Source: an uncultured Propionibacteriaceae bacterium (GTDB lineage: Bacteria > Actinomycetota > Actinomycetes > Propionibacteriales > Propionibacteriaceae). Taken from it: a DNA stretch of 10,140 nt. Made by a program: the position numbers and the translations under genes. Below, one piece after another: positions 6,494 to 10,140 of the stretch (positions are counted from its first letter, which is position 1; every line of letters starts with the position of its first letter). The notes under the pieces were generated by a model. That model did not search any database, was not told the DNA's origin, and worked only from the letters and a program-made list of their open reading frames with translations. The stretch covers positions 1 through 10,140 of the forward strand of contig CAMQXE010000027.1 of assembly GCA_947038745.1 (NCBI GenBank), written 5' to 3'.

Positions 6494-8068
6494 CGCAGTA
6501 ACGTGCTCGTTTCGGTTGCTACGGTCAAGGGCTACTTCGATAATTTCGATACCGCTTATTGGACCCGCTAATGCGTTAATCAGCTCAGCCTGGGTTTTTA
6601 CCTGGCGGCTAGAAAAGCCCAAAGCACGGCTTATCGTGCTGAGCGTTATTGCGTGAGGGACCCCAAATAGACGTTCAAAGATTGTCTGCGACAACGTCGA
6701 TTGCTCCAGAGTAGAAAAAATAGCGCCACCATCGTCGTTGCCAATCACGATGCGTAGATCTGGAACAAACTCAGCAGTAGGCAGGGCTAAAGCATTGAGA
6801 TCATGAAGTGTGCTGAGATCACCGAGAACTAATGTGGTGGGCCGGCGTGATCCCAGTGCCAAGCCCATCGCCGTTGACATGAGGCCATCGATGCCGGCAA
6901 GCCCACGGTTGGCATAGCAGCGTGCAGGGGTTGGTGAGATCGGGGATTCTGCAGCGTCGCGGACTAATCGTGAACTACCCCACATGAGATTGTCCGATGT
7001 CGTCATGTGCTCCAGAACGCAGGCAACTAAGCCCCAGCCATTGAGGGCATTGCTAGTTGCGAGTGCTGCTACTTTCTCGGCAGCCAAACGATCTTCTGCT
7101 TGCCAGCGAGTAAGCCAACTTTGGTCGGCAAGCGGCGTCAAAGTGATTGCATCGGTACGTATTCTGGTTGCGGGGAAACGCTCGGGGGCGGACGTAGCAC
7201 CTACCTGAATCACATCGAATCGGGGATCGCTAAGGAGGCGTCGTTGAGGGCGTGACAATGTGGGGCGCCCCACGACGATGACCCGGTTGATCTCAGCGGC
7301 GAGTGAACTTTCAAGAAGCAGGTCATAGCACTGAATCGTGCCAGGAATCCGGCCATTCGATGAGGGCTCAGCAAGGACCGGAATCGAAGCGGCAAGGCCT
7401 AACTCGGCATAGTGTCTTCCTACGCTGGGAGTAGCGTCGCCAAGGAGCAAGACGAGATCTGGTGTTGCAGTAAGCGCTAATGATGCAGGTTCGCATACCG
7501 TTACGGGCGGTCTACTTGGTGGCGCGCTGAACCCCAACGGTTCGCTGACTAGGGGCTCATCAAGTTCGAGGTTTAGCTGCACCGGCCCGGGGTTGTTTGG
7601 GTTATGCGCGCAGGCTAGTACCTGGTCTAATCCTGCGGCCCAAGCGTCAGGTTCAGCGCTTGATAGTTCGATACAGCTTCGGGTGAAAGTGCCAAAAATG
7701 TCAGGTTGGTTGGTGGTCTGATTTGCTCCGGTGCCCCGGAGGATAGCTGGACGATCCGCAGTGATTACTAGCAAAGCAATGCCTGCATGGTGGGCTTCCA
7801 TGACCGCAGGCAGAAGATTACCCACCGCTGTTCCAGATGTGGTTACTACAGCAGCAGGGGAGCCAGTGGCTTTGGCAATACCCAGTGCGACAAAAGCGGC
7901 ACCGCGCTCATCAATGCGGATATGTAGGCGCAATAGCCCAGCATGTTCGGCGCGTTCCAAAGCTAGGAGTAGCGGGGTATTGCGTGAGCCGGGGCAAGCA
8001 ACGACGTCTTGCGTCCCGGTCTGGAGCAACATGGTTACGACTGCGTGGGCTAATAGTGCGGAGTTCAT
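6470..8068 (-). CDS. menD: SEPHCHC synthase MenD (thiamine-diphosphate enzyme)
   Basis: Joins isochorismate and 2-oxoglutarate, with loss of CO2, to make 2-succinyl-5-enolpyruvyl-6-hydroxy-3-cyclohexene-1-carboxylate. The 532 residues match the family. N-terminal domain: PGSRNTP (26-32), the cofactor-activating E54 in DERGAAF, TTSGTAVGNLLPAV (76-89), ADRP (104-107), RGTGANQT (111-118). C-terminal thiamine-diphosphate domain: NRGLAGIDGLMSTA (387-400), GDLSTLHDLNAL (416-427) and GNDDGGAIFS (443-452), then ERLFGVPH (465-472). The gene follows menC with a four-base ATGA overlap, so the two are expressed as one unit; its Shine-Dalgarno (AGCAGG) is modest. Its 3' end runs 24 bases into the antisense end of menF. 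The menH hydrolase gene, often next to menD in other bacteria, is not here. Confidence 0.97.
   Translation of the reverse strand: MNSALLAHAVVTMLLQTGTQDVVACPGSRNTPLLLALERAEHAGLLRLHIRIDERGAAFVALGIAKATGSPAAVVTTSGTAVGNLLPAVMEAHHAGIALLVITADRPAILRGTGANQTTNQPDIFGTFTRSCIELSSAEPDAWAAGLDQVLACAHNPNNPGPVQLNLELDEPLVSEPLGFSAPPSRPPVTVCEPASLALTATPDLVLLLGDATPSVGRHYAELGLAASIPVLAEPSSNGRIPGTIQCYDLLLESSLAAEINRVIVVGRPTLSRPQRRLLSDPRFDVIQVGATSAPERFPATRIRTDAITLTPLADQSWLTRWQAEDRLAAEKVAALATSNALNGWGLVACVLEHMTTSDNLMWGSSRLVRDAAESPISPTPARCYANRGLAGIDGLMSTAMGLALGSRRPTTLVLGDLSTLHDLNALALPTAEFVPDLRIVIGNDDGGAIFSTLEQSTLSQTIFERLFGVPHAITLSTISRALGFSSRQVKTQAELINALAGPISGIEIIEVALDRSNRNEHVTALRRLDVI
6488..6524. terminator. Weak hairpin at the menF/menD convergent ends
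   Basis: CCGTAGC (6488-6494) and GCTACGG (6518-6524) are perfect inverted arms of seven bases around a 23-base loop, and two flanking G-T positions could extend the stem in RNA. It covers the menF stop codon. No U-rich run follows on either strand and the loop is long, so this is at best a weak or Rho-assisted terminator; it may be chance. Confidence 0.2.
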
Positions 8069-9063
8069 CGGCGAACCTGCTCAATCGCGCAGGCGGCAGC
8101 TAGCCGGTTGTGCCACCACATCGTCGTTGCGTTATCGGCTAGTGGGATGTTTTCAGGATCAATCTCGACAGGACTGCCTAACGAGATATAACCGTCATGC
8201 TCAATAACTCGCGATGACGTGACATCGGTCTCGAATAACGCACTGGTGTTTAACCCGCAAGCGAAAGGCAACTCAGGTAGCGCAGCCGCGAGGCTTACCC
8301 CCAGCCGTAACCCTACCGAGGAGTCCAATGCGGAAGATACGACGGTTGGCAGATCAAGAGCTTCAGCTATCCGCAGCGCTGAGCGTACCCCGCCTAGCGG
8401 CTGAACTTTAATTACCGCAATATCGGCAGCTTGCAAGGCCTTGACGCGGTAAGGGTCACCAACCCGACGGATCGCTTCGTCAGCAGCTATGCGTATATCG
8501 ATGCCACGCTGAGCTAGTGCTCGTCGTAGCTTCGCCATATCAGTCACATCAAGAACGGGTTGTTCAACGTATTCCAACCCAAACTGAGCGAGCTCTTTCA
8601 TCGCGATGAGCGCCTCATCAAGATTCCAGCAGCCGTTGGCATCGCAGCGGATTTTTCCGTGTGGGCCAAGCGCATCTCGCACTGCTTCGACACGGGCTAG
8701 ATCAGCGCTCAGTGAAGAACCCGGGCCAGCAACCTTGACTTTGGCTGTGGTGCAGGCAGATGCCCGCACTAGCCTGTGGGCTGATTCGGCTTCCACTGCA
8801 GGAACCGTGACATTGACCGGTATTAGTTCTCGAACTGCACGAATCTGTGGGCAGGTCGCTGCTTCGCGAGCAGCCTTAAGCCAGGTGGCAGCTTCAACAG
8901 TGTCGTATTCAGTGAAGGGGGACCATTCTGCCCAGCCGTATTCGCCGTGTAACAGCATGCCTTGACGTCGATTGATGCCGCGAAAAGTTACCCGCATCGG
9001 CAGATCAAATACCACGGCTTGATCGCACCAGGAAGGTAGCGCTGAGGTAGGCGAGGTATTCAC
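8065..9063 (-). CDS. menC: o-Succinylbenzoate synthase MenC (enolase superfamily)
   Basis: Dehydrates SHCHC to o-succinylbenzoate in menaquinone synthesis. The 332 residues show the short actinobacterial MenC type: FRGINRRQG (27-35), GWAEWSPF (43-50), PVNVTVPA (82-89), the catalytic KVK (108-110), metal ligands D141 in RCDANG, E167 in VEQP and D195 in AADEA, the second catalytic K219 in VIKVQPLGG, then VVSSALDSSVG and ACGLNT. The start is GTG 9063; no ATG is in frame, and GTG at 9015 just before the conserved VFDLPM is an alternative. There is no Shine-Dalgarno site, but TAAACT on the minus strand (9076-9071) stands seven bases before the GTG, which fits a leaderless transcript. The gene lies 27 bases after the VanZ-type gene and overlaps menD by ATGA, so read-through from upstream is also possible. 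Confidence 0.96.
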   Translation of the reverse strand: MNTSPTSALPSWCDQAVVFDLPMRVTFRGINRRQGMLLHGEYGWAEWSPFTEYDTVEAATWLKAAREAATCPQIRAVRELIPVNVTVPAVEAESAHRLVRASACTTAKVKVAGPGSSLSADLARVEAVRDALGPHGKIRCDANGCWNLDEALIAMKELAQFGLEYVEQPVLDVTDMAKLRRALAQRGIDIRIAADEAIRRVGDPYRVKALQAADIAVIKVQPLGGVRSALRIAEALDLPTVVSSALDSSVGLRLGVSLAAALPELPFACGLNTSALFETDVTSSRVIEHDGYISLGSPVEIDPENIPLADNATTMWWHNRLAAACAIEQVRR

Positions 9064-9070
9064 ATGGAAC

Positions 9071-9076
9071 AGTTTA
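9071..9076 (-). promoter_or_regulatory. Candidate -10 for leaderless menC-menD
   Basis: TAAACT (minus strand) matches TANNNT and is followed by exactly seven bases before the GTG start of menC. The spacing is the same as TAATCT before menF. I see no clear -35. It lies in the 27-base gap after the VanZ-type gene. Confidence 0.4.
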
Positions 9077-9090
9077 GTCGCCGGAGCTGG

Positions 9091-10140
9091 TTATAAGACG
9101 CTGGTGATAGCTTCGGTCCCTGCGGGAAAGTTCTTGGCTCTTGCGTCTATGAAATGACAACGACTCAGGAGGCCGCTTAGTCCCGAGGGATTGATTAAAA
9201 CCACGATTACTGAGATCAGTGCGATAAGCCAAGCAATGGCAGGGGCGAATGTCATAGCTGCGACGAAACTTCCTTGGCAGACTAAGGCTCGAATTAGCTG
9301 GGATGAGCGTGGATGATTTTGTGCCTGAGGCTCCAGATAGACCATTCGCTGGCCCCATGATGCCCCGCTATTGGTTAGCGCTGGAATGATTACGCCCGCT
9401 TCGGCTGCGATAAAGGATCCCACGGTGAGCCAGAGCTTGTGCTGTGTGATGGCATCTGAAGCGGTTTGGTTCCAATGCAGCAAGATCGCTGCACCCCAGC
9501 CCACCGCAGTACCGATCATCGCCAAGATCGCAAGGTAACAGGCGTCTATGCTCATGCCAGCTAAGCGACGCAGGCGAGAGAGCGTGCGGGCTCTGTCTCG
9601 TTGTGCAATGAGATGATCCTTGCGACTCAATAACCGCGGGGTTAGTGCTTCAAGAATAATTCCGATGATAGTTCCGGAAGTATTAGTGACAAGATCGACG
9701 GCATCAGTAACTCGATAAGCACAAGGTGCTAGGCCGAAATTAGCCGTGTACTGGGTTGCCTCAATCAGGGCAGACATTCCAAAGCCAAGAATAATAACCT
9801 TAAGCCTTGACCATTCGGTGATCCGGCGAATAAGGAACCCAAAAGGAACAAAGAGAGCGATATTTAGTAGCGGCTCTAAGACTAGCCAGCTATGGAGTAT
9901 TGCTGGGAATCCATAAACTGGAAGTAGTCGTTTAATGTCGCGGATGCCACGGAATGGATCACGATTGAGGTGCAGCCTATGCGCGGTGCAGAACTCGTCA
10001 GTGAATGTGGGGAGTGGGAAAATGGTATAAGCGATAAGTGCGGAAAAATAAATATAGCAACTCGCGGTCCAGAGTAGCCGCCCCTCGGCTAATTCACCAT
10101 AGCGTCGGTAATGCCAAACGAGCAATGGAAGAAAGGCTAG
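9091..10140 (-). CDS. VanZ-family membrane protein with C-terminal RDD-like region (start beyond right edge)
   Basis: An integral membrane protein of 349 visible residues. The first part is VanZ-like: a hydrophobic start (LAFLPLLVW), a second segment near 23-43 ending in YTIFPLP, NIALFVPFGFLIRR (about 93-106), IEATQY (126-131) and YRVTDAVDLVTNTSG (142-156). After a basic, charged linker (about 170-192) comes an RDD-like part: MSIDACYLAILAMIG, a second segment near 235-253, SWGQRMVYL (261-269) and a last segment near 288-317. The frame is open to the window edge and the visible first segment is already hydrophobic, so the TTG at 10125 is an internal leucine and the true start lies outside. VanZ itself gives low-level teicoplanin resistance in enterococci, but most actinobacterial members have no known role and I assign none. 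It is on the menC strand, 27 bases upstream; a functional link is not shown. Confidence 0.85.
   Translation of the reverse strand, partial: LAFLPLLVWHYRRYGELAEGRLLWTASCYIYFSALIAYTIFPLPTFTDEFCTAHRLHLNRDPFRGIRDIKRLLPVYGFPAILHSWLVLEPLLNIALFVPFGFLIRRITEWSRLKVIILGFGMSALIEATQYTANFGLAPCAYRVTDAVDLVTNTSGTIIGIILEALTPRLLSRKDHLIAQRDRARTLSRLRRLAGMSIDACYLAILAMIGTAVGWGAAILLHWNQTASDAITQHKLWLTVGSFIAAEAGVIIPALTNSGASWGQRMVYLEPQAQNHPRSSQLIRALVCQGSFVAAMTFAPAIAWLIALISVIVVLINPSGLSGLLSRCHFIDARAKNFPAGTEAITSVL

Noticed and set aside
7731..8207. 158-codon plus-strand open frame opposite menD and menC
   Set aside because: It crosses the antisense of two real genes and has no recognisable motif.
10123..10125. TTG at 10125 as the start of the VanZ-type protein
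   Set aside because: The frame remains open to the window edge, and the codons before it (Leu Ala Phe Leu Pro) are part of a hydrophobic first segment, so the gene is cut at its 5' end.
1..10140. Mobile element, phage, CRISPR, toxin-antitoxin or RNA genes
   Set aside because: No transposase, integrase, direct repeat array or tRNA-like sequence was seen by reading; almost every base is accounted for by conserved metabolic genes.

Overview
The window is a compact block of primary metabolism with no mobile element, phage gene, tRNA, rRNA or CRISPR array. It carries all the enzymes from PEP plus erythrose-4-phosphate to chorismate, and three of the enzymes that lead from chorismate towards menaquinone. 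The isochorismate synthase, MenD and MenC sequences, a VanZ plus RDD-like membrane protein, GTG and TTG starts, probable leaderless -10 elements and a middling GC content by eye all point to an actinobacterium. A small-genome, lower-GC relative of Actinomycetaceae fits best, but this is an inference and not a species call.

Layout. Positions 1-5201, minus strand, read from right to left: a core-only type I-beta DAHP synthase (aroF), aroB, a type I dehydroquinase (aroD), one 819-residue protein that fuses shikimate dehydrogenase, shikimate kinase and EPSP synthase (aroE-aroK-aroA), and the first 131 codons of chorismate synthase (aroC), which is cut by the left edge. Successive genes overlap by 16, 14, 4 and 8 bases, so the seven activities sit on one probably translationally coupled transcript. 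Positions 5202-5281 are an 80-base divergent control region with a near-perfect 17-base palindrome. Positions 5282-6493, plus strand, encode isochorismate synthase (menF). Positions 6470-9063, minus strand, encode menC then menD, overlapping as ATGA; the end of menD overlaps the end of menF by 24 bases tail to tail. Positions 9091-10140, minus strand, encode a VanZ-family membrane protein with an RDD-like C-terminal part, cut by the right edge before its start codon.

How it works together. The leftward operon makes chorismate. The divergent menF converts chorismate to isochorismate, MenD adds a succinyl-semialdehyde unit from 2-oxoglutarate, and MenC dehydrates the MenH product to o-succinylbenzoate. 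menH, menE, menB and menA are not in the window. The DAHP synthase has no ACT or chorismate mutase domain, so the usual allosteric brake is absent from this protein. This layout suggests that menaquinone may be an important sink for the chorismate made here.

Most notable points: the triple AroE-AroK-AroA fusion in a bacterium; the whole prechorismate pathway in five overlapping genes; a compact chorismate synthase and a type I dehydroquinase that differ from the forms of well-known high-GC actinobacteria; an AroE domain that lacks several family signature motifs; and a shared divergent promoter with a candidate operator between chorismate production and chorismate use.
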